Assembly: GCF_934636505.1 (NCBI RefSeq)
Contig: NZ_CAKUAL010000056.1
Location: forward strand, 1-13,264
Source of the DNA: an uncultured Ellagibacter sp.
Lineage (GTDB): Bacteria; Actinomycetota; Coriobacteriia; Coriobacteriales; Eggerthellaceae
Direction: 5' to 3'
DNA: 13,264 nt
Below, piece by piece: positions 1 to 8,400 of the stretch; the first letter of the stretch is position 1, and each line of letters opens with the position of its first letter. The notes beneath the pieces were generated by a model. That model saw only the letters and a program-made list of their open reading frames with translations, searched no databases and was not told where the DNA came from. The position numbers were made by a program, and so were the translations under genes.

Positions 1-36
1 CTCGAACTCAGCCGGACATGTCCGGCTGAGTTCGAG
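1..36. repeat. Perfect 36-bp palindrome at the window edge
   Basis: Bases 1-18 are the exact reverse complement of bases 19-36, with the centre at ACATGT. As RNA this would fold into a long GC-rich hairpin with a minimal loop. It sits about 150 bp upstream of gltX. No T-run follows it on the plus strand, so a classical intrinsic terminator for an upstream plus-strand gene is not clearly supported. The element may extend left of the window. It could be a terminator stem, a dispersed intergenic repeat or a binding site; the sequence alone does not decide. Confidence 0.6.
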
Positions 37-120
37 AACGAAACCTAAGTGTTCGGATGAACTTACAAATCAACCCTTCGCTATCCTCCCGACATAGATT
101 GTCGCAATACGGTGCAATCC

Positions 121-149
121 CTGCCATCAGGCGCGAAAGCGAGTATCAT
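121..149 (+). promoter_or_regulatory. Candidate sigma70-type promoter of the gltX operon
   Basis: A -10-like TATCAT at 144-149 lies 17 bp downstream of CTGCCA at 121-126, which matches TTGACA at four of six positions. The distance to the gltX GTG at 191 leaves a leader of about 35 nt. This is the best spaced pair seen upstream of gltX. No T-box or other leader element was recognised. It is a prediction by eye only. Confidence 0.4.
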
Positions 150-190
150 ATGCAGGTTGAAACGACTTCCAAAAGACGAAAGAGGAATCC

Positions 191-1738
191 GTGACTGACA
201 AACCCGTACGCGTACGCTTCGCACCCTCGCCCACTGGGCGCCTGCACGTCGGCGGCGCGCGCACCGCAATCTATAACTGGGCATTCGCCCGCGCGATGGG
301 CGGCACCTTCATCCTGCGCATCGAGGACACCGACCCCGAGCGCTCGACCGAAGAGAACGTCCAGGTCATCCTAAACGCCATGAAGTGGCTCAACCTCGAC
401 TGGGACGAGGGTCCCGAGGTCGGCGGCGACGCGGGCCCTTACTTCCAGACCCAGCGCTTCGACACCTACAAGACCGCGCTCGAGCGCCTGAAGGACCGCG
501 GGGCGGTCTATCCCTGCTTCTGCTCGAAGGAGCTGCTCGACCAGAAGCGCGCGAAGGCGGAAGCGGAGGAAGGCGGCTACGCGGGATACGACCGCACGTG
601 CCGCGACATCGACCCCGCCGAGGCGCAGCGCCGCATCGATGCAGGTGAACCGCATGTTTGGCGCCTGAAGGTGCCGCTTGACCACGGCCCCATCGAGTTC
701 GACGACGCCGTGTACGGGCACGTTTCCTTCCCCGCCGACGTAATGGACGACATGATCGTCGTGCGCACCGACGGCACGCCCACCTACAACTTCGCGGTCG
801 TATGCGACGACGCGAACATGGGAATCACGCACGTCATCCGCGGCGACGACCACCTCTCGAACACCCCGCGCCAGATCCTCATCTACGAGGCGCTCGGCTA
901 CGACGTGCCCACCTTCGCACACCTGTCGATGATCTTAGGCCCCGACGGGAAGAAGCTCTCCAAGCGCCACGGCGCAGCGAGCGTCGAGGAGTTCCGCGAC
1001 CGCGGCTTCCTTCCCGATGCGATGGTGAACTTCCTGGCCCTTCTGGGTTGGTCCCTCGACGGCGAGACAACGCTCATCAGCCGCGACGTGCTGTGCAGCG
1101 AGTTCTCGCTCGACCGCATCACCAAGAAGGACGCCGTGTTCGACGAGACGAAGCTCGAGTGGATGAACGGCCAGTACATCAAGGGGATGAGCGCCGGGGA
1201 TTGGATCGACGCGAGCGTTCCTTGGCTTGCGCGCGCCCGCGCGGGCGTTGCGGCCGATGCCGAAATCTCCGAGGAGGAGATCCGCGAGACCGCGGCGGAC
1301 ATCGCGAACCGCCCCGAGTTCTACGAGAAGCTCTACCCACTCGTTGCCGAGCGCGAGACGCGCCTTGTCGACGCCGCCGACAAGCTGGCCTACATGTTCT
1401 GGGGGCCGCGCGTCGAGGTGCTCGACGAGAAGAGCGTGAAGAAGGTGCTCTTGAAGGAAGGCGCGCGCGCCGACGAGGCGCTTGCGGCCTGCCGTGCCAT
1501 CCTGGCCGATGAGAGCCGCGCATGGGAAGCAGCGAGCCTTGAAGCCGCATGCCGCGAGCTTGGCGAGGAGGACGCGCTCAACATGAAGCTCAAGCTCGTG
1601 CTTCAGCCGCTGCGCGTTGCCGTCTGCGGCAACATGGTTTCCCCGCCGCTGTTCGAGTCGATCGAACTTTTGCCGCGCGAAGACGTGCTCGCACGCATCG
1701 ACCAGGTCACCGCCGAGGTTTTCGGTGGGAACAAATAG
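191..1738 (+). CDS. gltX: Glutamyl-tRNA synthetase (class I)
   Basis: This cytoplasmic enzyme charges tRNA-Glu with glutamate using ATP. The 515-residue length is normal for bacterial GluRS. The N-terminal Rossmann fold carries FAPSPTGRLHVGG, with the HIGH-type signature as HVGG at residues 19-22. The second signature, KLSKR, is at 255-259 (KMSKS loop). A probable zinc site is made of C109-x-C111, then Y133 and C137, the Cys-Cys-Tyr-Cys pattern known in part of the GluRS/Glu-Q-RS family. The C-terminal third is the helical anticodon-binding domain. The start is a GTG preceded by AGAGGA about 4 nt upstream. The stop lies inside the next gene, so the two are translationally coupled. Whether the enzyme also mischarges tRNA-Gln (non-discriminating type) cannot be read from the sequence by eye. 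Confidence 0.97.
   Translation: MTDKPVRVRFAPSPTGRLHVGGARTAIYNWAFARAMGGTFILRIEDTDPERSTEENVQVILNAMKWLNLDWDEGPEVGGDAGPYFQTQRFDTYKTALERLKDRGAVYPCFCSKELLDQKRAKAEAEEGGYAGYDRTCRDIDPAEAQRRIDAGEPHVWRLKVPLDHGPIEFDDAVYGHVSFPADVMDDMIVVRTDGTPTYNFAVVCDDANMGITHVIRGDDHLSNTPRQILIYEALGYDVPTFAHLSMILGPDGKKLSKRHGAASVEEFRDRGFLPDAMVNFLALLGWSLDGETTLISRDVLCSEFSLDRITKKDAVFDETKLEWMNGQYIKGMSAGDWIDASVPWLARARAGVAADAEISEEEIRETAADIANRPEFYEKLYPLVAERETRLVDAADKLAYMFWGPRVEVLDEKSVKKVLLKEGARADEALAACRAILADESRAWEAASLEAACRELGEEDALNMKLKLVLQPLRVAVCGNMVSPPLFESIELLPREDVLARIDQVTAEVFGGNK
1715..1718 (+). promoter_or_regulatory. Ribosome binding site for the Fe-S protein gene, inside gltX
   Basis: GAGG at 1715-1718 stands 6 nt before a GTG at 1725, both within the last codons of gltX. 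This decides the start of the downstream gene. The longest reading frame would begin at 1617, but that would put more than 100 nt of overlap into gltX and add an arginine/serine-rich stretch with no family resemblance. Confidence 0.6.
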
Positions 1739-2867
1739 CGACATCGAACAGGGCGCTCGCGACGCGCAATCCGCCGCGAGCGCCCCTTCCACCTTGCGCG
1801 TCGCCTTGGGCGCTCCGCGCAAGGTGCTCTTTCTGCGCGATTTCTGCACGCGCCCCCAAGGCTCCAGCTGCATGAAGTGCATCGAGGCCTGCCCGAAAGG
1901 GGCCATCGCCATCGCGAACGCCTCCGCTGCCGTCGATGCGCACGCCTGCACCAAATGTGGGATATGCGTTGGCGTGTGCGACGGCTTCGCGATCCCCGGC
2001 GCTTCTGTCGAGGCCGTCTTTTCACAGATGCGCAAAATTGCGCTTACAGGCGAGAAGGTCATCCTGACGTGCTCGTATCTGCTCCCTTCCAGCTTCGCCC
2101 CAGCGGACAACGTAATCATGCTGCCATGCCTCGCAATGCTGCCGTCCGAACTTTGGACCTGCGCGCTCGCGCTTGGTATCGATCTTGCCGTCGCCGTCAT
2201 CTTCGAAGAATGCGAAGCATGCAAGCGCACTAAAGCTCAAGGGCTTGAGCGTTTTTCCTGCGCAATCGAGCAAGCAGAAGACGTCACCGAGTGCACCGTG
2301 GCGTTCACCGACGACGTTCCCGAAGCGCAGGCCGCCCCGACGCTCATGCAGACGCTCGGCGACGCATCGGGCAAGGACCGCCGCGAAGCGCTTCTCAACT
2401 TGAAAGACCAAGCGGAAGACATCGCCTCGGGCGCATACCGCATGAAGCGCAACGAATCGCTGCGCGCCTTCCACGAGCGGCGCGACCACATGCTCGCCGA
2501 CGAGCGCATCGGAGGCGCGGTCGGGACCCCCGAGCAAAACGCATACGCCGAAGGGGGCATGACGCGATGCACGCTCTCTCCTCGCCAGCGGATGCTGCTC
2601 GAAGCGGCGGACGTCTCCGACGCCGTCGCCGTGCGCAAGCGCGTGACGCTCTCGACCACCGACGCCGCGCTTTGCGACAACAGCCTCGCCTGCGCGAAAT
2701 CGTGCCCCACGGGCGCTCGCAGGCCGAGCCCTAAGGATGGACGCCTCGTCTTCGAAGCGCGCTTGTGCATCGGCTGCGGGCTGTGCGCAAGCGCCTGCCC
2801 CCAAGGTGCCGCAAGCCTTCGCGAGGCATATGCCGGCGAGCTGCTCCCCCAACCTGACGACGAATAA
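1725..2867 (+). CDS. Multi-cluster 4Fe-4S ferredoxin-like protein
   Basis: Predicted 380-residue cytoplasmic electron-transfer protein; no signal peptide or membrane helix is visible. The N-terminal pair of cluster motifs is C41-x7-C49-x2-C52-x3-C56-P and C75-x2-C78-x2-C81-x3-C85. A middle region (about 109-175) has C116, LPC135, C146 and C163-x2-C166 around hydrophobic strands, with a distant look of MvhD/FlpD-type domains; that resemblance is my inference. A charged helical linker (about 215-262) follows. A second ferredoxin-like pair ends the protein: C317, S320, C323, C327-P, then C348-x2-C351-x2-C354-x3-C358-P. In the first of these, serine stands where the second cysteine is expected. 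The gene overlaps the gltX end by 14 nt and is followed after 19 nt by a thioesterase gene. The redox partner is unknown; no oxidoreductase catalytic subunit lies nearby. Confidence 0.8.
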   Translation: MGTNSDIEQGARDAQSAASAPSTLRVALGAPRKVLFLRDFCTRPQGSSCMKCIEACPKGAIAIANASAAVDAHACTKCGICVGVCDGFAIPGASVEAVFSQMRKIALTGEKVILTCSYLLPSSFAPADNVIMLPCLAMLPSELWTCALALGIDLAVAVIFEECEACKRTKAQGLERFSCAIEQAEDVTECTVAFTDDVPEAQAAPTLMQTLGDASGKDRREALLNLKDQAEDIASGAYRMKRNESLRAFHERRDHMLADERIGGAVGTPEQNAYAEGGMTRCTLSPRQRMLLEAADVSDAVAVRKRVTLSTTDAALCDNSLACAKSCPTGARRPSPKDGRLVFEARLCIGCGLCASACPQGAASLREAYAGELLPQPDDE

Positions 2868-2886
2868 CGAAAAGAAGAAGGCAAAA

Positions 2887-3288
2887 ATGCTCTCGGACAA
2901 TCCCACACTCGAAGAAGTGGCGAACCATTTCGCAAACGACCAGTTCGCCACGCGCGCGGCAGGCTGCACCGTCATCGAAGCGAGGCGCGGACATGCGGTC
3001 TGCGAGATGAAGCTCGCCGAAATCCACCGCAACGCAACGGGGAACGTCATGGGCGGCGCCATCTTCACGCTCGCCGACTTCGCGCTCGCCATCGCCTGCA
3101 ACATCGGCGAGCCCCCGAGCGTATCGGTGAGCAACACCATCGAGTACTTCTCGGCAACGAAGGGCGAAAAGCTCATCGCTACCTGCGATGCCGATAAATC
3201 GGGCCGCCGTCTGGGGTTCTACACCGTAGAAATCATCGACGACACGGGGCGGCGCATCGCGAAGATGTGCGCTACCTGCGCGAGATAG
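2887..3288 (+). CDS. PaaI-type hotdog-fold acyl-CoA thioesterase
   Basis: The 133-residue protein is the usual size of single-hotdog thioesterases of the PaaI/TIGR00369 family, which hydrolyse acyl- or aryl-CoA thioesters as homotetramers. The signature region is N49, G52, M55-G56-G57 and L62-A-D64. Spacing matches the human THEM2 active site (N50, H56, D65), so N49 and D64 are the likely catalytic pair. Methionine replaces the usual histidine of the HGG motif. I chose the ATG at 2887 because AGAAGG lies 5 nt upstream. The longer frame from 2737 would overlap the preceding gene, and its extra N-terminus has no hotdog character. It closes the gltX operon. The substrate is not predictable. Confidence 0.88.
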   Translation: MLSDNPTLEEVANHFANDQFATRAAGCTVIEARRGHAVCEMKLAEIHRNATGNVMGGAIFTLADFALAIACNIGEPPSVSVSNTIEYFSATKGEKLIATCDADKSGRRLGFYTVEIIDDTGRRIAKMCATCAR

Positions 3289-3331
3289 GTTGCACCCGCC
3301 CTCCCAGCGGGAAGCACGCAAGCCTTCGCGA

Positions 3332-3359
3332 CCTTAGCGACCGTTGAGGGTCCTAAAGG
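3332..3359. terminator. Weak imperfect hairpin between convergent genes
   Basis: The 80-bp gap between the convergent thioesterase and dipeptidase genes holds an imperfect stem. CCTT pairs with AAGG and GACC pairs with GGTC, separated by a 3x3 internal loop and closed by a 6-nt loop. A smaller CCCGC/GCGGG stem lies just upstream at about 3298-3314. Neither is followed by a clear T-run, so a role as bidirectional terminator is only plausible from position. Confidence 0.2.
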
Positions 3360-3368
3360 GTTGCGTCC

Positions 3369-4358
3369 TTACTTCTCCGCGAAAAAGCGTGCGGCGTTTT
3401 CCCAGAACATCTTGCTCGCGATCTCGCCGCCGAACTCCTTTACCACGATGTCACGCAAATTCGCGACGCCCGTGCAGGGGGAAAGCCAGCGGGGCACCTC
3501 GCTGCCGTCGTAATCGCTTCCGAGCGCAAGCAGGTCTTCTCCCGCCACTTCCAGGATATGATCGATGTGGCGCAGCGCATCGTCGCGCGTGGCCTCTTCC
3601 CCACGGTCGTTCAGGAAGTCGTTGTAGTAGTTGAACCCGACGATGCCGCCGCGATCGGCGATCTCGCGCAGCTGCCAGTCAGCGAGATTGCGCTTGTGCC
3701 CGCAGACGGCGCGCGCGTTGGAATGCGAGGCCGCGAAGGGCTTTTGCGCGCAGCCACACACGTCTTTGAACCCGGCGTCGTTCAAATGCGAGACGTCCAC
3801 CACAATGTCGCGCGCCTCGAGCTCGCGGACGCACGTACGGCCGAACAGCGTCAAGCCATCTTCGGTGACGTTGCCGCTGCCGAGCGCGTTCCGCCCGTTC
3901 CAGGTGAGCGTCACCATGCGCACCCCGTCGTCCGCGATCGTGTCGAGGCGCTCGCCCGCATGACCGTCGTCGGCGAGAAACGCCGCACCCTCCACCGTGA
4001 GCATGCCGGCGGTCTTTCCCGCGCCAAACGCGCACTCGGCCTCGCCTGAGGTGCGAACGGGCACAAGCTGCTTTTCGAATTGCGCCGCCTGACCGCGGAA
4101 GAAATCGCGAATGCGCAGATAGAACGACCACGCGGCGCCGCCTCGCAGCTCGTCGGGGACGAACACGGCGAAGCACTGGCACCAGTTGAATTGCGCTGTG
4201 CGCTCAAGCGAGATATGCGCGTCATTGGAAAGAAGCGAGCTCATACGCGCATGCGGGATGGAGTTATCGCCCTCCATGTACTCGAACGCAGCGCCTCCCG
4301 CCTCGCCGTGAAGCGCCAAACGGTCGAGCGTGTCGCAGTACAAATCGAAAACCCTCAT
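3369..4358 (-). CDS. Peptidase M19 family (membrane/renal dipeptidase-like)
   Basis: The 329-residue protein matches the M19 dipeptidase family, zinc-dependent enzymes with a TIM-barrel fold that cleave dipeptides, including ones with a D-residue. Compared with human renal dipeptidase (H20, D22, E125, H198, H219), the sequence shows Y7, D9, E123, H191 and H212. The 21-residue spacing of the last two is identical. The catalytic-region GSDYDG motif is at 280-285. The histidine of the first HxD motif is therefore a tyrosine (TAC). No signal peptide is seen, so it is probably cytoplasmic. I chose the ATG at 4358, not the upstream in-frame start at 4394: it has GGAAAGG just before it and begins one base after the transporter stop (TGA-C-ATG). 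It is the last gene of the mfd operon. Confidence 0.88.
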   Translation of the reverse strand: MRVFDLYCDTLDRLALHGEAGGAAFEYMEGDNSIPHARMSSLLSNDAHISLERTAQFNWCQCFAVFVPDELRGGAAWSFYLRIRDFFRGQAAQFEKQLVPVRTSGEAECAFGAGKTAGMLTVEGAAFLADDGHAGERLDTIADDGVRMVTLTWNGRNALGSGNVTEDGLTLFGRTCVRELEARDIVVDVSHLNDAGFKDVCGCAQKPFAASHSNARAVCGHKRNLADWQLREIADRGGIVGFNYYNDFLNDRGEEATRDDALRHIDHILEVAGEDLLALGSDYDGSEVPRWLSPCTGVANLRDIVVKEFGGEIASKMFWENAARFFAEK

Positions 4359-4359
4359 G

Positions 4360-5463
4360 TCAGCCTTTCCTTTCCTGTCCCACATTCGCACCACCCGAAA
4401 GCGGTGGGCGTGCAGAACCCGCCGCAGGCTTCACGCCCTCGCCAAACGCGGGCCTTGTGCCCTCGCATGAAGCGGGCTTCCCATCCCCGCAGGTTGCAGC
4501 CTCCGCGTCCATGCCGCGCAAGGGCTCCTCGTCCGCAGGTTTCTTCCCGCCCGCTACGGAGACGAGCAGGATCATCGACACCATAAGCAAAAAGCCGGCC
4601 CAGTCGTAGTCGGTAAACGAAGTCCCGAGCCACAGCGCGGCGAACACCGTCGCGCTCACCGGCTCCATGGCGCCGAGCAGGCTCCCCGTCACGGGACCCA
4701 CGAGCGCGACGCCGTGCAGATACAGCGTAAAAGCCGCGAACGTTCCCAAAACGGCGATGGCTGCAAGGACAAGCCACCCTGTCGCATCGAGGGCAGGCAC
4801 GACGACGACACCGCCCCACACGGCAGGTGCCGCCCACGCGATTCCCGCGGCAACTCCTCCGATCGCCATGCCAACGCCTGTCGTCAAAAGGGTTCCACAC
4901 ACGAACATGAGACGTTTCGGGTACATGATGTAGATCGCAACGGTAAGGCTGTTAACAAGGCCCCATGCGAGCCCCGCAGCAGGAAGCGCCAAACTTGACA
5001 GGTTTCCTTGCGTCGCGATAAGGAAGGTTGCCACCAGGGCGAACACAAGCCCTAGCGCCTCTCCTGCACGCGGAGGCTTTCTCGCAAGCGCGCACGCGGC
5101 GAGCATGACCCACACCGTGCCGAGCGATTGCAGCACTGTGGCTGTACCGGCATTGGTGCAGCCGATCGAGGCGATGTAGGAAAACTGGCAGGCGAAGAGC
5201 CCGAAGACGCCGAATATGACGAGGCTCCGCAGCGAGGCCCTATCGCGCAGCATTGCAAGAAAGCGCTCGCGACGTGTCGCAAGCAGCAGCACCAAGAACA
5301 GCGCACCCGAGCCGAGCATGCGGGCCGCGGTGATGAAGGAGGCGTCGATGTCGTAGTGCGCGAACAGGTACTGCGAGCACGCACCCGAGAAGCCCCAGAG
5401 CGCACCGCCCGCAAGGGCGCACGCAACGCCTTTGAGGTGACGCCGCCTATTCGCCGTCTTCAC
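4360..5463 (-). CDS. EamA/DMT-superfamily transporter with ten membrane helices
   Basis: The 367-residue protein has about ten hydrophobic segments (roughly 12-34, 41-62, 80-100, 105-127, 134-152, 158-180, 186-210, 228-248, 255-280, 287-304). This is the two-EamA-repeat architecture of drug/metabolite transporters in the inner membrane. The stretch around MEPVSATVFAALWLG (266-280) is characteristic of the second EamA repeat. Members usually export amino acids, nucleosides or other small metabolites; the substrate here is unknown. The tail after residue 305 is hydrophilic, about 60 residues, rich in Gly, Pro and Ala, with loosely repeated G-x-KPA/TRPA units. The GTG start lies inside the mfd end (17-nt overlap) and has a strong Shine-Dalgarno. 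The stop is one base before the dipeptidase ATG, suggesting the two are made together. Confidence 0.9.
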   Translation of the reverse strand: MKTANRRRHLKGVACALAGGALWGFSGACSQYLFAHYDIDASFITAARMLGSGALFLVLLLATRRERFLAMLRDRASLRSLVIFGVFGLFACQFSYIASIGCTNAGTATVLQSLGTVWVMLAACALARKPPRAGEALGLVFALVATFLIATQGNLSSLALPAAGLAWGLVNSLTVAIYIMYPKRLMFVCGTLLTTGVGMAIGGVAAGIAWAAPAVWGGVVVVPALDATGWLVLAAIAVLGTFAAFTLYLHGVALVGPVTGSLLGAMEPVSATVFAALWLGTSFTDYDWAGFLLMVSMILLVSVAGGKKPADEEPLRGMDAEAATCGDGKPASCEGTRPAFGEGVKPAAGSARPPLSGGANVGQERKG

Positions 5464-8400
5464 CGAAGAGCTCCTTCAAAAAATCGAGGACCGCACCGAA
5501 GAGCGCATCGCCCTCGTCCATCTTGAAATACCTGGTGGGAAGCGTGAGTTTGCGCTTTTCGGCAAGGTAGCGGCCACCTGCGCGGCGAATTGACACCATC
5601 TTGTCGCGCGGCACGGCGACTGGCTCGACGATGAGCTTGCCGCCCGCGACCGTGACCGTGCTCATATGGTGCTCGTTCGCGAACGCCTTCACGCGGGCCT
5701 TAGCGAAAAGATTGTGCGCGGCGGCGGGCATGTCCGGCCGCTTGGCGAGCATGTCCTGCTCGATGGCCTCGACGTCCTCCATCGTCGCCGCTGACGCGAT
5801 CTTTCGGTACCACAGCACGCGCTCGTCGGTGTCGGGGACGTACTCTTCCGGCAGGTAGGTGTGGCCTGGCAGGTTCACGGTGATGTCGGAGAGCGCTGGC
5901 GGCAGCCCGTCGGCGGCGCCTGCATCGCCTTCGCGCGTGGCGGCAACCGCCTGCTCGAGCATCTGCGCGAACAGGTCGAAACCGACCGCGCTCATGTTGC
6001 CCGACTGCTCGGCGCCAAGCATGCTTCCCGCGCCGCGGATCTCCAGGTCGCGCATGGCGATGCGCATGCCGCTGCCGAGCTCGGTGTGCTCGTCGAGCGC
6101 AGTCAGGCGCGCCTCAGCCTCCTCGGTCAGGCTCACGTTGTCGGGGAACATGAAGTACGCGTACGCCTGCACCGACGAGCGCCCGACACGCCCTTTTAGC
6201 TGGTACATCTGCGCCAAGCCGAGGCGCTGGGCGTCCTCGATCACAAGCGTGTTCGTATGCGGGTTGTCGATGCCGCTCTCGATGATGGTCGTCGCCACGA
6301 GCACGTCAAGCTCGCCTGCGCTGAAGTCCTCCATCACGCGCTCGAGCTCTTCGCGCGACATCTGCCCGTGCGCGATCCCGACGCGCGCCTCGCCCGCCGC
6401 CGCTTGCACGCGCGCCACGGCATCCTCGATCGAGTGGACGCGGTTGCTCACGTAATACACCTGGCCGCCGCGCGCAAGCTCGCGCCTGATCGCGCCGGAA
6501 ACGATGTCGGGGTCCCATTCGCCCACATGCACCTCGACTGGCCTGCGATCGCCCGGCGGCGTCAAGATCAGGCTCATGTCGCGCACGCCCGACAGCGACA
6601 TCTGCATGGTGCGCGGAATCGGCGTCGCCGACAGTGTCAGGACATCGATCGACTCGCGCAGGTTCTTCATCTGCTCCTTATGACCCACGCCGAAGCGCTG
6701 TTCCTCGTCGATGATCACCAGCCCCAGGTCATAGGGGTTCACATCGCGCGAAAGGAGTCGATGCGTGCCGACGAGCACCGACACGCTGCCGTCGGCGAAC
6801 CCCGCCAGCGCCCGCGATTGCTCAGCCGGCGTGCGAAAGCGCGAGAGCACCTCGACCGTCACGCCGAAGGGCGCGAAGCGGTCGTGGAAGTTCGCAAAAT
6901 GCTGTTGCGCAAGGATGGTCGTCGGGCAGAGGACCATGACCTGCTTGCCGTCCTGCGTCGCCTTGAAGGCCGCGCGCAAGGCGACCTCCGTCTTCCCAAA
7001 ACCGACGTCGCCGCAGATGAGGCGGTCCATCGGGCGCGAGCTTTGCATGTCCGCCTTCACATCGGCGATGGCCGCGAGCTGGTCGGGCGTCTCCTCGTAG
7101 GGGAACGACTCCTCCATCTCGCGCTGCGCTGCGGTGTCCGAGCCGAAGCTGAAGCCCTGCGTCGCCGCACGGCGCGCGTACACGTCGACCAGATCGAACG
7201 CGAGCTTTTTGGTCGCCTTGCGCGCCTTCGCCGTCGCGCGCGACCAATCCGACGTATTCAGCCTGGTGAGGCGCGGGCTTGCCCCCTCGGGACCTACGTA
7301 GCGCGTCACGCGGTCGAGCTGCTCGACTGGCACGAACAGCTTATCGCCTTCCGCATACTTCAAAAGCAGATAGTCGCGCGCCGTGCCGTCGATCTCGCGC
7401 CTCACGAGATCTTCGAAGAAGGCGACGCCGTGGGCAGCGTGGACGACGTAGTCGCCCGGCTTATAGGGGAAAGTCACCTCCGTGATGTCGGTCCGCCTGC
7501 GCGCGCGGGCCGTCGTCTGGGTGCCCTGGGTGTCGGAGAGCGCCACGATCGCGAGCTTCGCTTTCGGGAATATCATTCCCAAGGGGACGTCGATGTCGAC
7601 AACATTCACCACTGACCTGCGAAGACGCCGCTTCGCCGAACCGTCGCCTGAAAGGCCGTCCAACTCTGAGAAGTTCGCGTCGAGCGCCTCCTGGAAGGCG
7701 ATGCCGTTGTCGACGAGCGCAAGCTCGATGTCGTGGCGCGCGCGCGGCTCCGGCGCGCAAAGAGCCACCGTGTTGCCGCCCTCGACGAGGTTCACCAGCC
7801 GACCGAACAGCTTGTCGGGATGCCCGGCAACCTCGACGCGCTTCACGGGAAGCTCGACGTCGATCGTGCCGCCGACGCGCATGATCGACACGTACGTCGC
7901 GCGGACGCCCCCACCGAAGTCGAGCGCGGTCGGCCCAGCGTAGAGCCCCGCCACAGGGATCTTCGTCCCCTTCGCGCGCGCCTCGATGTCCTCATAGGCG
8001 TGCGTGGCGTCATCGAAGAGCGAGCGCGGCTCGATAAGGCACGTCATCGTATCGGAACCTGCCCATGCGCCGAGCGTCACCGGCTTGTCGTAGAGATACG
8101 GAAGCAGCGCGTCGGCCCCCTCGAAGCGAAGCCCGCCGTCGAGCTTCTCGAGCATGTCGCGCAAAACCGCGTTCGATTTCGCGGGAGCTGCGATCTTCTT
8201 GCGGGCGCGGGCGATTGCCTCCGCTGAACAGGAGTATTCGCGCACCGGGAATATCTCGACGCGCGAGAGCGGGGAGATGGTCTGCCCCGTCGAGGGGACG
8301 ATGCGCCTGATCTCGTCCACTTCGTCTCCGAAGAAGTCGATGCGCACAGGATAGGTGAGGTTGCCGGGGAACACGTCGATCGTGCCTCCATGCACACCGA

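Noticed and set aside
1617..1724. Upstream in-frame extension of the Fe-S protein
   Set aside because: Would read deep into gltX and encodes Arg/Ser-rich sequence; the GAGG-GTG signal at 1715-1727 explains a later start.
935..2230. 431-codon open frame on the minus strand opposite gltX and the Fe-S gene
   Set aside because: Antisense to two clearly recognised genes, no domain-like pattern, composition typical of GC-rich shadow frames.
2022..3176. 384-codon minus-strand frame opposite the Fe-S and thioesterase genes
   Set aside because: Shadow frame; no ribosome site or family resemblance, while the plus-strand genes show clear motifs.
4359..4394. 12-residue longer N-terminus for the M19 dipeptidase
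   Set aside because: Overlaps the transporter end and places the HxD-like motif unusually far in; the ATG at 4358 has a good Shine-Dalgarno.
6257..7615. 452-codon open frame on the plus strand inside mfd
   Set aside because: Lies opposite the best conserved Mfd motor motifs; His/Arg/Ala-rich translation with no recognisable motif.
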